DNA of 64,000 nt, from the NCBI RefSeq assembly GCF_003061515.1, contig NZ_CP028924.1, forward strand, positions 2,542,001 to 2,606,000, in the 5' to 3' direction. Below the pieces are notes generated by a model. That model saw only the letters and a list, made by a program, of their open reading frames with translations, was not told the origin of the DNA and searched no databases. Each line of letters opens with the position of its first letter. The stretch's first letter is position 1. Below are positions 34,915 to 45,411 of the stretch, in pieces. The translations under genes and the position numbers were made by a program. This stretch comes from Colwellia sp. Arc7-D. Its GTDB lineage: Bacteria > Pseudomonadota > Gammaproteobacteria > Enterobacterales > Alteromonadaceae.

Positions 34915-35006
34915 TGTATGCATAACTTAAAAAGTCACCTTGTAGCTCACTCTAGACGCTATTTTTTCAAGGGGATTTTCATCATACGATGTTTAGGAGA
35001 AGTAAC

Positions 35007-36470
35007 ATGCAAAAAGTACAACTTAGCAAGTCACTGAATTATTTAATTATATCACTATCAAGTGCACTGATATTTTCAGCGCCAAGTATAGCGAATAACA
35101 CAGCTAGCCCTGTGATGGCAAATGTTGAACAGTCTTATACAGAACAAGTGAACAGTTTTACTGAGGCTGAGCTTGAACAAATGCTAGCTCCTATCGCATT
35201 ATATCCAGACGCGTTGCTTAGCCATATTCTAATTGCTTCAACTTACCCTATTGAAGTAGTTGACGCCGAACGCTGGTTAAACAAAAACACTCAATTAAGC
35301 ACTGAAGAACTCGCCGACGCGGCTGAAAATCAAGATTGGGACGCCAGTGTTAAAGCACTTTTACCTTTTGCAAACATCCTTAAAAAATTAAGTGAAGATT
35401 TACGATGGATGCGCAATTTAGGCGATGCTTTTTTACAAAATGAAGCACAAGTGCTGGCCAGTGTTCAAGCATTGCGTCAACAGGCCGACCAAGCCGGCAA
35501 CCTTCAAAACATGAATAACGTGAATGTGGTTCGTGAAACCAAAACAATTATTATTGAATCAAGCCAACCTGATATTATTTATGTGCCATATTACGATACT
35601 AGGCTAGTTTATGGCGATTGGCGTTGGAGCCATTACCCTCCGGTGTATTGGCACCACCCTGTTCACTATGTATCGCATCACGGTCCTTATTACTGGCATA
35701 ACCCTGTTCACCTTACTGTAGGACTATTTTTTGGTGCTGTTCATTGGAACAACCGACATGTGGTAGTTAATCATCACAAATCTCGCTATTACAAACGTCA
35801 TAGCAAGAAAAAAGTCTCAACAAGTTATCAGGCAAAACGTTGGGAGCACAATCCACGCCATAGAAAAGGTGTGGCTTATCGTAGTTCAAATATACAAAAA
35901 AAATACCGTAGTCATACTCCGAGTGTTCAGCAGCATAAAAATTTAAGAGCAGAGCAAAAGCACTTTAGTAATAAAAACAAGTCTATTACTCAGCATGCTA
36001 ACTCTAAATACAAGCGTAAATACAAAAGTGATAAAAGCGATAATATTAGGCATAAGCTGCAGGTGAATCGTGCGGTTAAAATTGACAAAACACATGTAAA
36101 AAAACAATCTATGGCTAAGCATGAGCCCTATAAAAATAAGGAATGGCAGCAAAATAAATCTCAAACTAAACATAGTAATAAGGTAAGAAGTTCTGAGCCT
36201 GTTAAGTCATCAAATAAATACTATGTAGATAAGCGCCAAACAGTAAGAAATGTCGATAAACAAGTGCACGTAAAACAACGTGAACAAACAGTTAATCATA
36301 GTAGAAGTTCGGAAAATAATTACGCTAAACCGAACACTACAAGTAAAGATACATACCACGAAAGACGCAGTTCAAAAAGTGAAAAAAACATGAGAAAGCG
36401 TTCTAGCGATAACAGACAAAAAAGTCATAATAACAGTTCACACCATAGTAGAAGCAAACGAGAAAACTAG
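35007..36470 (+). CDS. DUF3300 protein with a long basic His/Lys-rich tail
   Basis: About 487 residues. The start at 35007 is preferred over the ATG 18 bases upstream because AGGAG is 8 bases before it and it begins the signal peptide (residues about 10-30). Residues about 40-160 are the DUF3300 domain (LEQMLAPIALYPDALLSHIL, YPIEVVDAERWL, LAGNLQN-like helices). A Trp/Tyr/His-rich segment (YWHHPVHYVSHHGPYYWHNP) follows. The last roughly 230 residues are low-complexity, strongly basic and rich in Lys, Arg, His, Ser and Asn. Such a tail could bind polyanions (cell-wall polymers, LPS, nucleic acid) or metals; this is inference. It follows phoPQ and carries its own PhoP-like box. Confidence 0.82.
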   Translation: MQKVQLSKSLNYLIISLSSALIFSAPSIANNTASPVMANVEQSYTEQVNSFTEAELEQMLAPIALYPDALLSHILIASTYPIEVVDAERWLNKNTQLSTEELADAAENQDWDASVKALLPFANILKKLSEDLRWMRNLGDAFLQNEAQVLASVQALRQQADQAGNLQNMNNVNVVRETKTIIIESSQPDIIYVPYYDTRLVYGDWRWSHYPPVYWHHPVHYVSHHGPYYWHNPVHLTVGLFFGAVHWNNRHVVVNHHKSRYYKRHSKKKVSTSYQAKRWEHNPRHRKGVAYRSSNIQKKYRSHTPSVQQHKNLRAEQKHFSNKNKSITQHANSKYKRKYKSDKSDNIRHKLQVNRAVKIDKTHVKKQSMAKHEPYKNKEWQQNKSQTKHSNKVRSSEPVKSSNKYYVDKRQTVRNVDKQVHVKQREQTVNHSRSSENNYAKPNTTSKDTYHERRSSKSEKNMRKRSSDNRQKSHNNSSHHSRSKREN

Positions 36471-36563
36471 GTAAGAAACGTCGTAAAAAGCTAAAACATA
36501 AGTCATAAATTTTTATGCTAACGATGCTTTAGAAAATACTGATAGATAGTATTATCTTTACCT

Positions 36564-36599
36564 AAAAAAGGGCGATATCAATAAATGATATCGCCCTTT
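36564..36599. terminator. Terminator between the convergent DUF3300 and DUF3192 genes
   Basis: A perfect 14-bp stem (AAAGGGCGATATCA / TGATATCGCCCTTT, loop ATAAA). On the minus strand it is followed by six T, so it mainly ends the DUF3192 transcript, and may also end the DUF3300 transcript. Confidence 0.85.
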
Positions 36600-36640
36600 C
36601 CTATTTAAACTTTGTAATAAATCAGTAAATTAAATTGTAA

Positions 36641-36997
36641 TTAAATCCCTTGCTCTATCGCCGTCAAACTATTATTTACAAAGACTAATTTTGTACATTC
36701 GTCTTTTGTTGTTAAGCCATCTTTATGTAACCGTTGTGTTCGGTAATAAACCACTTTCACGGCTTTGCCATCATCTAAATATGATTCGTTAAAATCCGCT
36801 ACACCCATCTCACGTGCAACGTCTGAAAATGTAGTATTTAACTGAATGTTAGCAATTTTCTTTCTATTTTCGAACTCTTTATCTTCAAAACTTCCTGACA
36901 TAGAATGCCCATCTTCGCCGCCAACTGCTATAACACAGCCAGTTAAACTCAAAGTTAATGGCGCGATTATAATTAGTGCTAATAACGATTTTTTCAT
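36641..36997 (-). CDS. DUF3192 family lipoprotein (paralogue 1)
   Basis: 118 residues from the ATG at 36997, chosen for the GAGAGAAG upstream and because it begins a lipoprotein signal (MKKSLLALIIIAPLTLSLTGC, lipidated Cys at about residue 21). The conserved part has NRKKIANIQLNTTFSDVAREMG, VVYYRTQRLHKDGLTTKDEC and LVFVNNSLTAIEQG, the DUF3192 pattern (small periplasmic or outer-membrane lipoproteins of unknown function). A second member lies 6 kb away at 43300. Both share the YRTQ-DG-TT-DEC core. Confidence 0.85.
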   Translation of the reverse strand: MKKSLLALIIIAPLTLSLTGCVIAVGGEDGHSMSGSFEDKEFENRKKIANIQLNTTFSDVAREMGVADFNESYLDDGKAVKVVYYRTQRLHKDGLTTKDECTKLVFVNNSLTAIEQGI

Positions 36998-37167
36998 TTT
37001 TTCTTCTCTCATCAAAAGTAATAGTATAAAAACTTAATTGCAATTGCCAAACCAACTATGTAACCAATTGATTAAATTATAAATTAATAAAAAAACCAAA
37101 AACAAAGCAAGACTTAATTGGTAATTTTCGCTAAAATATTGTCTCTTTAACACCTGAGTTAAGCTTA

Positions 37168-37488
37168 ATGACTATATTTGATGAAATTTCAATCATCGCC
37201 AACAAACTTGCCAATGAAGGAAAAGTACCGAGTGTTGCATTAATTAAAGGCCACTTGAGTCAAGCGGTTCCTTTGCCTAAAATTATTTCTGCTCTAAAGA
37301 ACTGGCATCACGAGCCTGACTTTATTAAAGCATCACATCAGGTCACTTCATCTGAAAAATCAACAGAAGTAAAACCAGGCTCCGAAGAGCTTAGTTTGCT
37401 TATCGCAGAAGCCTTAGCACCACTAAAAGATGAAATTGCGGAATTAAAACAGCAAGTAAAAGCGCTAACCGATAACTTAGCTAATTAA
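37168..37488 (+). CDS. Small KfrA-N-like / helical protein, function unknown
   Basis: 106 residues: an N-terminal helical domain (DEISIIANKLANEGKVPSVA, LIKGHLSQAVPLPKIISAL) that resembles the helix-turn-helix of KfrA-type DNA-binding proteins. A Ser/Glu/Lys linker and a C-terminal heptad-rich helix (LSLLIAEALAPLKDEIAELK) follow, likely a coiled coil for dimerisation. A DNA-binding role is inferred from this layout only. It lies between DUF3192 paralogue 1 and syd, is convergent with syd, and is conserved in this kind of neighbourhood as far as I recall. Confidence 0.65.
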   Translation: MTIFDEISIIANKLANEGKVPSVALIKGHLSQAVPLPKIISALKNWHHEPDFIKASHQVTSSEKSTEVKPGSEELSLLIAEALAPLKDEIAELKQQVKALTDNLAN

Positions 37489-37565
37489 ATATAAACATCT
37501 AAAAGATGCATATTAATTTTAAATTAGTACGTAAAAATTAAATGGGATTAATAAATAATTGGTTA

Positions 37566-38144
37566 TTACTCTTCGATAGCTTTTGGAGGGATCCTTGGCG
37601 CAAGTTGTGAGATAAACTCAACCAGCGTATCTGCTATTTTTTTATGTGGTTCACAGCCCACTTTTTCCACCCAAATTTCACCTGTATCATTGTCTAGTGA
37701 AATAATATGGTTATCATCATCGGTAGTGGCAAAAAAGATCGTTAGCTTTTGTTTCAATTTCGTTTTCATTAAAATATGGCCGATAATATTTTCTTGTAAA
37801 CGAGCAAAGTCTTCTGCGCTCCAAGCAAATAAAAGCGACAAATCCCCTTCTGCACAGCTAGCGTCTAAACTGTCACTGTACATAGTGGTAAAGTACTGTT
37901 TAATATCATGATGAATCGTGACTTCTAAAGCTGCTTCAACATTATTAAAGGTTAATGTTTCTTCAAGTTTAATGGGATGCCAGAGTGAAAACTCTTCTTC
38001 ATGAATACCTTGCTCACAAGGTGAAGGCCAATCTTCAACTTGATGTGTTATGGGTAAATGTTCAAACCTGTGTTGATATGCTTGTAAGTAATCTTGTGAA
38101 AAATTCCATACCAGTTCATTGAGTGAATTATTTGATATTTTCAT
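37566..38144 (-). CDS. syd: SecY-interacting protein Syd
   Basis: 192 residues matching Syd over its full length: [76 protein letters not shown], and a C-terminal [19 protein letters not shown]. Syd is a peripheral cytoplasmic protein that binds SecY and checks the translocon. It is divergent from queF (72 bases between the starts), the same neighbourhood as in E. coli (syd next to queF). Confidence 0.93.
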   Translation of the reverse strand: MKISNNSLNELVWNFSQDYLQAYQHRFEHLPITHQVEDWPSPCEQGIHEEEFSLWHPIKLEETLTFNNVEAALEVTIHHDIKQYFTTMYSDSLDASCAEGDLSLLFAWSAEDFARLQENIIGHILMKTKLKQKLTIFFATTDDDNHIISLDNDTGEIWVEKVGCEPHKKIADTLVEFISQLAPRIPPKAIEE

Positions 38145-38216
38145 CTAACGATTAATTCCTATAAAATAAAGAAAATTTTATTCATATTGTACAACCAGAG
38201 AAGAAAATACTCAAAA

Positions 38217-39068
38217 ATGAGCACTTATACAAACGCAAAAGCACTCAGTAAATTAACCCTTGGAAAAGCAACAGAGTATTGTAGCCAATATAACCCAACA
38301 TTGCTGCAAGCAGTGCCAAGAAGCCTAAATAGAGATAGTTTGGGCTTAACAATGGATAATATACCTTTTAAAGGTGAAGATGTTTGGTATGGTTACGAAC
38401 TTTCTTGGCTCAATGATAAAGGTAAGCCAGTTGTTGCTGTTGCTGAGTTCAGCTTTCCTTGTACTAGCCCAAACATTGTTGAATCAAAGTCATTTAAGCT
38501 TTATTTAAATAGTTTTAACCAGACTAAGTTTTCATCATGGCAATCTGTCGAGTCAGCTTTAGTAAAAGACCTATCCGCTACCGCTGGCGCAAATGCTGAA
38601 GTAAAACTCTTTACAGTAAATAATTGTCCTGCACTGCAGTTATCTGTTGATAACGCTGTATGTATTGATGATATTGATATTGAAATAGATCAATATCAAT
38701 TAACGCCTGAGCTATTACAGAATGCCTGTCACGACAATGGAGAGAATGTAAAAGAGTATTTGGTTTGTCATTTATTAAAGTCAAATTGCTTAATTACAAA
38801 TCAACCAGACTGGGCCAGTATTTATATAAAATACAATGGCAAGAAAATTTGTCATGCCACTTTATTAAAGTATTTGATTTCGTTTCGACAACATAATGAG
38901 TTTCATGAACAATGTGTGGAACGTATTTTTTGTGATATTCAGCATTTTTGTCAAGTAGAAAGCCTCACAGTATTTGCTCGATATACACGCAGAGGTGGTT
39001 TAGACATAAACCCTTTTCGCTCCACAACGCAAAACAAAGCACCTGCATTGAGAACATTGAGACAATAA
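38217..39068 (+). CDS. queF: NADPH-dependent 7-cyano-7-deazaguanine reductase (preQ0 reductase)
   Basis: Reduces preQ0 to preQ1 in queuosine synthesis for tRNA. 283 residues from the ATG at 38217; an upstream TTG would add ten residues. It has two T-fold halves: an N-terminal part with [20 protein letters not shown] and [11 protein letters not shown], and a C-terminal half with the catalytic Cys in [18 protein letters not shown] and the Asp eight residues on. The QueF signature [14 protein letters not shown] follows, then [15 protein letters not shown]. The length fits the long, fused YqcD subtype of E. coli (about 280). Confidence 0.95.
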   Translation: MSTYTNAKALSKLTLGKATEYCSQYNPTLLQAVPRSLNRDSLGLTMDNIPFKGEDVWYGYELSWLNDKGKPVVAVAEFSFPCTSPNIVESKSFKLYLNSFNQTKFSSWQSVESALVKDLSATAGANAEVKLFTVNNCPALQLSVDNAVCIDDIDIEIDQYQLTPELLQNACHDNGENVKEYLVCHLLKSNCLITNQPDWASIYIKYNGKKICHATLLKYLISFRQHNEFHEQCVERIFCDIQHFCQVESLTVFARYTRRGGLDINPFRSTTQNKAPALRTLRQ

Positions 39069-39254
39069 CCAACAAGAGTGCTTGTTTTTTGAACTAAAAT
39101 TCATTAGTTATGCACTAATACTAGCTTTTTATACTGGAATGTTTATTATTAATATATACTGAAAATATAGCTTTATTTTTGTTGTTAAGACTCTATTTTA
39201 ATTAGCATTAACAGTGCTAATTTTCCATTGTGCTGCATTTTAGGGAAGATTTAT

Positions 39255-40898
39255 ATGACTGAAAACTCAGTCGGAGATAAAACTATTAAAGATTTAAGGT
39301 CTCGACTTAAATCCGCTATAAACTCTCGCACATTATTAGAAAACGAATTTAGTGCGCAATCATCCCTGTTAACTAGCTTTATTGGCAAACTATCTCAAGC
39401 TTGTAAAGGCACAGATATATTGCTTGATAACAAATTAGCAAATTTAAGATCTACCCTAAAAACAGCAACAAGTTTTACAGCTCTTGAAAAAGATATAAAA
39501 AAGATTTCCACACTTCTTCGACAGTACTCGCTAAAGAATGATAAAAACAGAATTGAAATACATGAACAATTAAATAATTCCAGTACTGGCCTGCAAAAAA
39601 GTAAAAACTTTCCAAAAGAAAGCCGTCGTCAGCTTCAAACCCTAATAACTAAAGCAGAAGAAGGCCATGGGTCATTAATTCAATACATACCATTAATGAG
39701 CGAAATTATCGTTTTTTATGAGAGTATAATACACAGTCAAATTAAACTGGCTGGAGAAAAATCTCAAACAACAAATACCAGTAAACCTGTCATACTTGAT
39801 AAAATTAATCATGTTGAAGTTGAAGCCTTACCAGAAAGTAACACAGTAGCTATTCAACAAAAGGCCCCAAAGGAATTACTGGGTAGATTTAGTTCGATCT
39901 TAAATACCTTAGTCATCTCTAAAAAACATAAAGCGGATATAAGTAAAATTAAGTCTAGCTTACACGGCCAAATTTCGAACCAGAACTTAATGACTGAATG
40001 TCTCAATGTTTTTGATTTCATGATTGAAGATCTTGAACAAGAGCGTAGTCGAGCTAAAGTGTTTTTATCTACCATTAGCGAAACACTTACATCTGTTCAA
40101 ATGTCAGTTACAGCAACCATTGCAACTTCATCTGAATCAAACGATCAACATGCTGCAATTAATTTAGAGCTAACTGAAAAGATAAAAGAAGTCAGCATCG
40201 GCATTAACGATGCAGGTTCGTTAACTGAAATGAAAGTCGATGTTAACGATAAAATTCAGCAAATTGCCAAAACCCTGCAAAATAAAGCTGAATTAGAAAA
40301 TAGCCAAAATATAGAGTTGAATGAAAAACTCAACAGCATGTCAGCAAAAGTTGAAAAACTAGAACAACAAAGTAAAATTTTTGAAAAACGCATACAGGAA
40401 GTTCAAGCCAAAAGCTTTCAAGACGCCTTGACCAAGTTAGCTAATAGAGCATCGTTTGATGAGTTTTTTGCTAAAGAACTGGTTAGATTTCATCACAAAC
40501 AATTTGATCTCGCCATTACTGTTATCGACTTGGATGACTTTAAGCGCATCAATGATACTTTCGGCCATACCGCGGGTGATAAAACCCTACAGGTTATTGC
40601 TGATACCCTAACAAAAGTTATGGGTAATGATGTTTTTATTAGCCGTTATGGTGGTGAAGAGTTTGTTTTAATTTTTAAAGATGTTGATAAAATAACGGTA
40701 ATGAATCGACTTAATATGTTACGTAAAAAAGTAGCAAGCTTACCATTTACCTTTAAAGGCACACGCGTCACTATAACGCTATCTATCGGTGTAACTTTAG
40801 TTCAAAGAGATGATATTGTTCATTCTGCTTTTGAACGTGCAGATACCGCACTATACCGAGCAAAACATGAAGGTAAAAACAAAGTAGTTTACGGGTAA
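39255..40898 (+). CDS. Diguanylate cyclase (GGDEF, soluble, coiled-coil)
   Basis: About 547 residues from the ATG at 39255, with GGGAAG about 9 bases upstream. The N-terminal 350 or so residues are helical, without membrane segments, and end in a long coiled coil ([18 protein letters not shown]). The C-terminal GGDEF domain has [34 protein letters not shown] and the catalytic motif RYGGEEF (about residue 466). The inhibitory RxxD I-site before it reads MGND, so product inhibition is likely lost. It makes c-di-GMP; the input is unknown. It is inserted between queF and ppnN and ends 20 bases before ppnN, so may be co-transcribed with it. Confidence 0.9.
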   Translation: MTENSVGDKTIKDLRSRLKSAINSRTLLENEFSAQSSLLTSFIGKLSQACKGTDILLDNKLANLRSTLKTATSFTALEKDIKKISTLLRQYSLKNDKNRIEIHEQLNNSSTGLQKSKNFPKESRRQLQTLITKAEEGHGSLIQYIPLMSEIIVFYESIIHSQIKLAGEKSQTTNTSKPVILDKINHVEVEALPESNTVAIQQKAPKELLGRFSSILNTLVISKKHKADISKIKSSLHGQISNQNLMTECLNVFDFMIEDLEQERSRAKVFLSTISETLTSVQMSVTATIATSSESNDQHAAINLELTEKIKEVSIGINDAGSLTEMKVDVNDKIQQIAKTLQNKAELENSQNIELNEKLNSMSAKVEKLEQQSKIFEKRIQEVQAKSFQDALTKLANRASFDEFFAKELVRFHHKQFDLAITVIDLDDFKRINDTFGHTAGDKTLQVIADTLTKVMGNDVFISRYGGEEFVLIFKDVDKITVMNRLNMLRKKVASLPFTFKGTRVTITLSIGVTLVQRDDIVHSAFERADTALYRAKHEGKNKVVYG

Positions 40899-40918
40899 AA
40901 AAACGAGGAAGTAGAATT

Positions 40919-42265
40919 ATGCACACTCAAGTTAATCCCGTAGGTAAAATGAACTTACTGTCTCAAGCAGAAGTTGACCATTTACAGCAGTCAGCTACAA
41001 GTGAGCTCTATAACCTATTTCGTAATTGTTCTCTGGCAGTCCTAAATGCGGGTAGTCATACCGACAATGCAGAAGATATATATCAACAATTTCAAGATTT
41101 TCAAATTCAAGTTTTACGCCGTGAGCGTGGTGTTAAATTAGCGTTAGATCACCCGCCTGAGCATGCCTTTGTTGATGGCGTAATTATTAAAGGTATTCAA
41201 GAACACCTTTCAGCCGTATTACGAGACATTTTATTTATTGGCGATTGTTACACAGCTAATACTAAGGCTACCGATAGCGCAACCAATATGACTTTCGATA
41301 TGTTACGCAATGCAAATGCGATCATACCTGACAGTTCACCTAACTTGATCACCTGCTGGGGTGGTCATTCAATTAATAGTATTGAGTACAAATACACCAA
41401 AAAAGTTGGCTACCATCTTGGCTTGCGTGGTTTTAATATTTGTACAGGTTGTGGACCGGGCGCAATGAAAGGTCCAATGAAAGGTGCTACGTTTGGCCAT
41501 GCAAAACAACGAAACACTACTGGGCGTTATTTAGGCTTAACTGAACCTAGCATAATTGCAGCAGAGCCACCAAACCCAATAGTTAATGAATTGGTTATTA
41601 TGCCTGATATTGAAAAACGCCTTGAGGCCTTTGTACGTATGTCACATGGCATTATCATTTTCCCTGGTGGCGCAGGAACAGCAGAAGAATTACTGTATAT
41701 ATTAGGTATTATGCTGCACCCAAAAAATCAATCTCAAAAGTTACCTATTATTTTAACTGGGCCAATTGAAAGTGCTGAGTACTTTCAACAACTTGACACC
41801 TTTATTGGTGCTACTCTTGGTGAGTCGGCTCAGGCACTTTATGAAATTATTATTGACGATCCTGAACAGGTCGCAAAAACATTAAAAGCCACCACCGAAG
41901 ATGTTGTCGCACATCGAAAACTTACGGGTGATTCTTACCATTTTAATTGGTCATTAGTTATCGAAGCTGAATTTCAGCAACCTTTTGAGCCAAGCCACGA
42001 GAATATGGCTGCATTAAATTTACATTACGAACAAAATATCGCGTCATTAGCGGCTCATTTGCGCCGAGCATTTTCGGGTATCGTCGCGGGTAATGTTAAA
42101 GCAAGTGGTATTAAGGCAATACGTGAAAAAGGTCCTTTTGAAATTAGTGGTGACAGTAAAATAATGGCCTTAATGGATACACTGTTAAAATCTTTCGTAA
42201 AACAACAAAGAATGAAATTGCCTGGCAGTGAATATATACCTTGTTATACCGTTATTGAAGGCTAA
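40919..42265 (+). CDS. ppnN: Nucleotide 5'-monophosphate nucleosidase PpnN
   Basis: A LOG-family enzyme that cleaves purine and pyrimidine mononucleotides to base and ribose 5-phosphate; in E. coli it is regulated by (p)ppGpp. The 448 residues fit E. coli YgdH/PpnN (454). The N-terminal regulatory part has [20 protein letters not shown]. The catalytic Rossmann domain has [51 protein letters not shown] and the LOG motif [24 protein letters not shown] precedes the ATG. xni follows within 4 bases. Confidence 0.95.
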   Translation: MHTQVNPVGKMNLLSQAEVDHLQQSATSELYNLFRNCSLAVLNAGSHTDNAEDIYQQFQDFQIQVLRRERGVKLALDHPPEHAFVDGVIIKGIQEHLSAVLRDILFIGDCYTANTKATDSATNMTFDMLRNANAIIPDSSPNLITCWGGHSINSIEYKYTKKVGYHLGLRGFNICTGCGPGAMKGPMKGATFGHAKQRNTTGRYLGLTEPSIIAAEPPNPIVNELVIMPDIEKRLEAFVRMSHGIIIFPGGAGTAEELLYILGIMLHPKNQSQKLPIILTGPIESAEYFQQLDTFIGATLGESAQALYEIIIDDPEQVAKTLKATTEDVVAHRKLTGDSYHFNWSLVIEAEFQQPFEPSHENMAALNLHYEQNIASLAAHLRRAFSGIVAGNVKASGIKAIREKGPFEISGDSKIMALMDTLLKSFVKQQRMKLPGSEYIPCYTVIEG

Positions 42266-42268
42266 TTG

Positions 42269-43090
42269 ATGACTGTAAATTTGGTATTAATAGATGCGCT
42301 GAACTTGATCAGAAGAATTTATGCTGTGCAAGAGCGACCATTCTTATTAAATAATGAATTAGCAGAGAATACCAAACAACAAGTTTTATTTAATACCGAG
42401 AAAGCATGCGAACTAGCTTTAGAAAAAATACTAGAACAGTTACAACCGACTCACGCACTTGCTGTTTTTGATTCTCAAACACCATGCTGGCGATATGATG
42501 TTTATCCAGACTATAAAAAGGGCCGTAAGAAAATGCCTGAGCATTTGGCCAATAAATTAGCTGATATTCAAGACCGCTTTATGATCCACTCCGTCGACTC
42601 TTTAGTGTCAGAAACTGATGAGGCAGACGATTTAATTGCAACTTTAGCCATCAAAGTCGCGTTACGCGGTCAAAATGTAACGGTAGTATCTACTGATAAG
42701 TGTTTTTTATCGTTATTAAATCCTAATATACGGGTATACGATTACTTTAATCGTCGCTATTTAGATGAAGAATATGTGCTAAATAAATTTAGCGTAAAAC
42801 CAGATAAATTAATGGACTTATGGACTTTAACAGGCGATAACACCAACAAAATACCGGGAGTTGCGGGTATTGGGCAAGTAACAGCGTCTCAACTATTAAA
42901 CCAATATGGCTCCATTAAAAGTATTCTCAATGCTACAGACTTAAAGAACAGCATCAGCGAAAAGCTATCGCAGCATAATGAACAAATATCACTAAGTCGC
43001 CGGCTATTAACATTAAAAATAGATATACCATTAGGCTTTAATTTAAAAGATATCAGACTTCCTTGTGAAAATGCACTTGCCAGTAGTTAA
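42269..43090 (+). CDS. xni: Flap endonuclease Xni (ExoIX)
   Basis: A 5'-nuclease-family protein homologous to the Pol I N-terminal domain. 273 residues from the ATG at 42269; a TTG just before it is the alternative. The motifs LVLIDALNLIRRIYAV, FDSQTPCWRYDVYPDYKKGR, SETDEADDLIATLA (metal-binding acids), VSTDKCFLSLL and TGDNTNKIPGVAGIGQVTAS (helix-hairpin-helix) are complete. It is directly downstream of ppnN; the ppnN-xni region is conserved near syd and queF. Confidence 0.93.
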   Translation: MTVNLVLIDALNLIRRIYAVQERPFLLNNELAENTKQQVLFNTEKACELALEKILEQLQPTHALAVFDSQTPCWRYDVYPDYKKGRKKMPEHLANKLADIQDRFMIHSVDSLVSETDEADDLIATLAIKVALRGQNVTVVSTDKCFLSLLNPNIRVYDYFNRRYLDEEYVLNKFSVKPDKLMDLWTLTGDNTNKIPGVAGIGQVTASQLLNQYGSIKSILNATDLKNSISEKLSQHNEQISLSRRLLTLKIDIPLGFNLKDIRLPCENALASS

Positions 43091-43299
43091 CAATCTGGTA
43101 ACATCAAAACCTATCAATGTGTATTGAGTTTTCAACAAAAGTCATGTTGAAAAAACTAGGTGATTTTTGATTGCCAATCTCTAATTTCAAACATAAATAT
43201 AGTGATTTATAAGCCAATATATTTATGTTGAGTTAAGTTTATATACTCAAATGACAAAAAAATATCAAAGCCTCGTTGAAGTAGGTTCAAGGAATTTAA

Positions 43300-43677
43300 G
43301 TGAATAAAAAAGTTATTGCTCGGATCTTAATTGCATTAATAGCATACGGTATATTTGTAGCACTCGTGGTTAATTTTTACGATGACAGCCCAGCACAAAT
43401 GCAATGGGAAGATAGAGAAGCATATAACAGACAGTTTATAGCTAAGCTTGAATTAAAAAACTTCAATTTCAACAGTGCTATAGAGCAATTAGGTAGTCCT
43501 GATATTACAGAAGCAAAATTAGTTGATGAAACAAGCTATCAAGTCAGCTTTTACCGAACTCAACATGTAAAATCTGACGGCATCACAACGCAAGATGAAT
43601 GCACCGCTTTGTTATTTACTAATGGCGTTCTTACCGCTATTGGTAACACGGCGTATGAACAATTCAAAACTCTTTAA
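43300..43677 (+). CDS. DUF3192 family membrane-anchored protein (paralogue 2)
   Basis: 125 residues, started at a GTG with AAGGAATTTAA upstream. An N-terminal hydrophobic helix (residues 7-26, ARILIALIAYGIFVALVV) replaces the lipoprotein signal of paralogue 1, so this one is membrane-anchored. The conserved part reads NRQFIAKLELKNFNFNSAIE, VSFYRTQHVKSDGITTQDEC and LLFTNGVLTAIG. The YRTQ.....DG.TT.DEC core is shared with the lipoprotein at 36641. Function unknown. Confidence 0.82.
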   Translation: MNKKVIARILIALIAYGIFVALVVNFYDDSPAQMQWEDREAYNRQFIAKLELKNFNFNSAIEQLGSPDITEAKLVDETSYQVSFYRTQHVKSDGITTQDECTALLFTNGVLTAIGNTAYEQFKTL

Positions 43678-44010
43678 ATATCATTAACGAACAGTTATTT
43701 AAGCTTTAGCACTTAAATGAGTAGCTTATTTTCAATATATTTATTATCGAGTATTAATGTTGATCGTTATGCGATTGTTAGGTCTATTTCGTTTAAATTC
43801 AGTCCAAATTAAGAAAGTATGATTGTAGACTAAAGTTTAACGCTAAAACTTACTAACTGCTCGGATTAGTTGCTATAATGACTCACTCAATTTAATTGAA
43901 TCAACATAATCAGCGCGGCATCAATATGCCTATTAAAATTGCTTTATATTTACCATTAGCGCGCTCTTCTCACAACTTTAAAACAGTAATATTCAAAAGG
44001 TAGTTTAACA
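43678..44010. other. Upstream region of isocitrate dehydrogenase
   Basis: About 330 bases with no gene. It contains a perfect -10 hexamer TATAAT (43874-43879) with no clear -35, giving a candidate promoter with a leader of about 125 bases before the icd start. An AAAAGGTAG ribosome site precedes the ATG. Confidence 0.5.
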
Positions 44011-45018
44011 ATGGCAAAACAAACCATAACAGTAATCCCTGGTGACGGTATAGGTCCAGATATTATAGACGCAACGATCAAGATACTTGATAAAGCCGGC
44101 TGTGATTTTGAATATGAGTATGCAGATGCTGGCCTAACAGCATTAGAGAATCATGGTGATTTAGTACCTGAATCTACATTAGCACTGATCGAAAAAAACA
44201 AGATAGCTCTAAAAGGCCCATTAACTACACCGGTCGGTGATGGTTTTACCTCGATTAACGTGACATTACGTAAGCATTTTCAACTTTATGCTAATGTTCG
44301 CCCGGTATTATCATTTAAAGGTACTAAAGCGCGTTATGAAGATATTGATATCATTACTATTCGTGAAAATACCGAAGGTATGTATTCAGGTTTAGGTCAA
44401 ACGCTTTCAGAAGACGGAAACTATGCAGAAGCAAGAAGCCTTGTTACTCGAGAAGGTGCTGAGCGTATAGTAACTTTTGCTTACGAAACCGCGATTAAAG
44501 AAGGTCGTAAAAAAGTAACGGCTGTACATAAAGCAAATATATTAAAATCTACTTCAGGTTTATTTCTAAAAGTTGCCCGTGAAGTAGCCACTCGTTATCC
44601 GCAAATAGAATCAACAGAAATGATTGTAGATAACTGTTGTATGCAGTTGGTAATGAACCCTGAACAGTTTGATGTTATTGTTACTACCAATTTATTTGGT
44701 GATATATTATCAGACTTATGTGCTGGGTTAGTCGGTGGTCTTGGTATGGCACCTGGCGCTAACATTGGTAAGAGTTGTGCAATATTTGAAGCAGTACATG
44801 GTAGTGCGCCTGATATTGCAGGTAAAAATTTAGCGAATCCAACTTCAGTTATTTTAGCCGCCATTCAAATGTTAGAGTATTTAGGTATGGCAGAAAAAGC
44901 TAACAATATTCGTCGTGCAATAACAGAAGTAATAGAGTCTGGTGATCGTACAACACGTGATCTTGGCGGTACACATGGTACTTCAGACTTCACTCAGTCG
45001 GTATTAGAGCGTTTATAA
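44011..45018 (+). CDS. icd: Isocitrate dehydrogenase, NAD-type small form
   Basis: A decarboxylating dehydrogenase of the isocitrate/isopropylmalate family, 335 residues. It shows VIPGDGIGPDIIDATIKIL at the start, LKGPLTTPVGDGFTSINVTLR (substrate phosphorylation-loop region), IRENTEGMYSGL, TAVHKANILKSTSGLFL, VDNCCMQLVMNPEQFDV with VTTNLFGDILSDL, and FEAVHGSAPDIAGKNLANPT. The short length and the coenzyme loop (EAVHGSAPDIAGK) fit the NAD+-dependent type rather than the 416-residue NADP form. Coenzyme preference is inferred. It acts in the TCA cycle. A strong terminator follows, so it is a single-gene transcript. Confidence 0.9.
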   Translation: MAKQTITVIPGDGIGPDIIDATIKILDKAGCDFEYEYADAGLTALENHGDLVPESTLALIEKNKIALKGPLTTPVGDGFTSINVTLRKHFQLYANVRPVLSFKGTKARYEDIDIITIRENTEGMYSGLGQTLSEDGNYAEARSLVTREGAERIVTFAYETAIKEGRKKVTAVHKANILKSTSGLFLKVAREVATRYPQIESTEMIVDNCCMQLVMNPEQFDVIVTTNLFGDILSDLCAGLVGGLGMAPGANIGKSCAIFEAVHGSAPDIAGKNLANPTSVILAAIQMLEYLGMAEKANNIRRAITEVIESGDRTTRDLGGTHGTSDFTQSVLERL

Positions 45019-45058
45019 ACCCGATAATCCACTTAGTTAACTCTATATAATCATTCTA

Positions 45059-45087
45059 AAAAACCAAGTCTACGACTTGGTTTTTTT
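45059..45087 (+). terminator. Rho-independent terminator of icd
   Basis: Stem AAAACCAAGTC / GACTTGGTTTT, loop TAC, followed by a T run. No gene lies between it and the PEP-CTERM-like gene starting at 45412; the gap is AT-rich with no other feature seen. Confidence 0.9.
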
Positions 45088-45411
45088 ATGTGCTGCTTAT
45101 TTCAGATAATATGGTATTGGTTATTCAACTTGGCTAACAGCTAAGATCACCAAATATTTAGAACGGCGTTTATCAGCAAAGCTCCCATCACGTAATCTTT
45201 AAAATGTAACTAATTAGCATTTATTAAAACCCTCACTATACTTTGTTAAGTTTTATAGGCTACTTCCTATATTAGCGCTATATAAACTTAACACTGAACT
45301 GCTCCAAGGATGAAAGTAGTTATAGTAATGCAGTTAAATACTCATTTTTCGTATAAAGCGAACTTCTTAAGGGCTAATAAAACAAACAAATCAGAACAAA
45401 AGGATTTTGTT

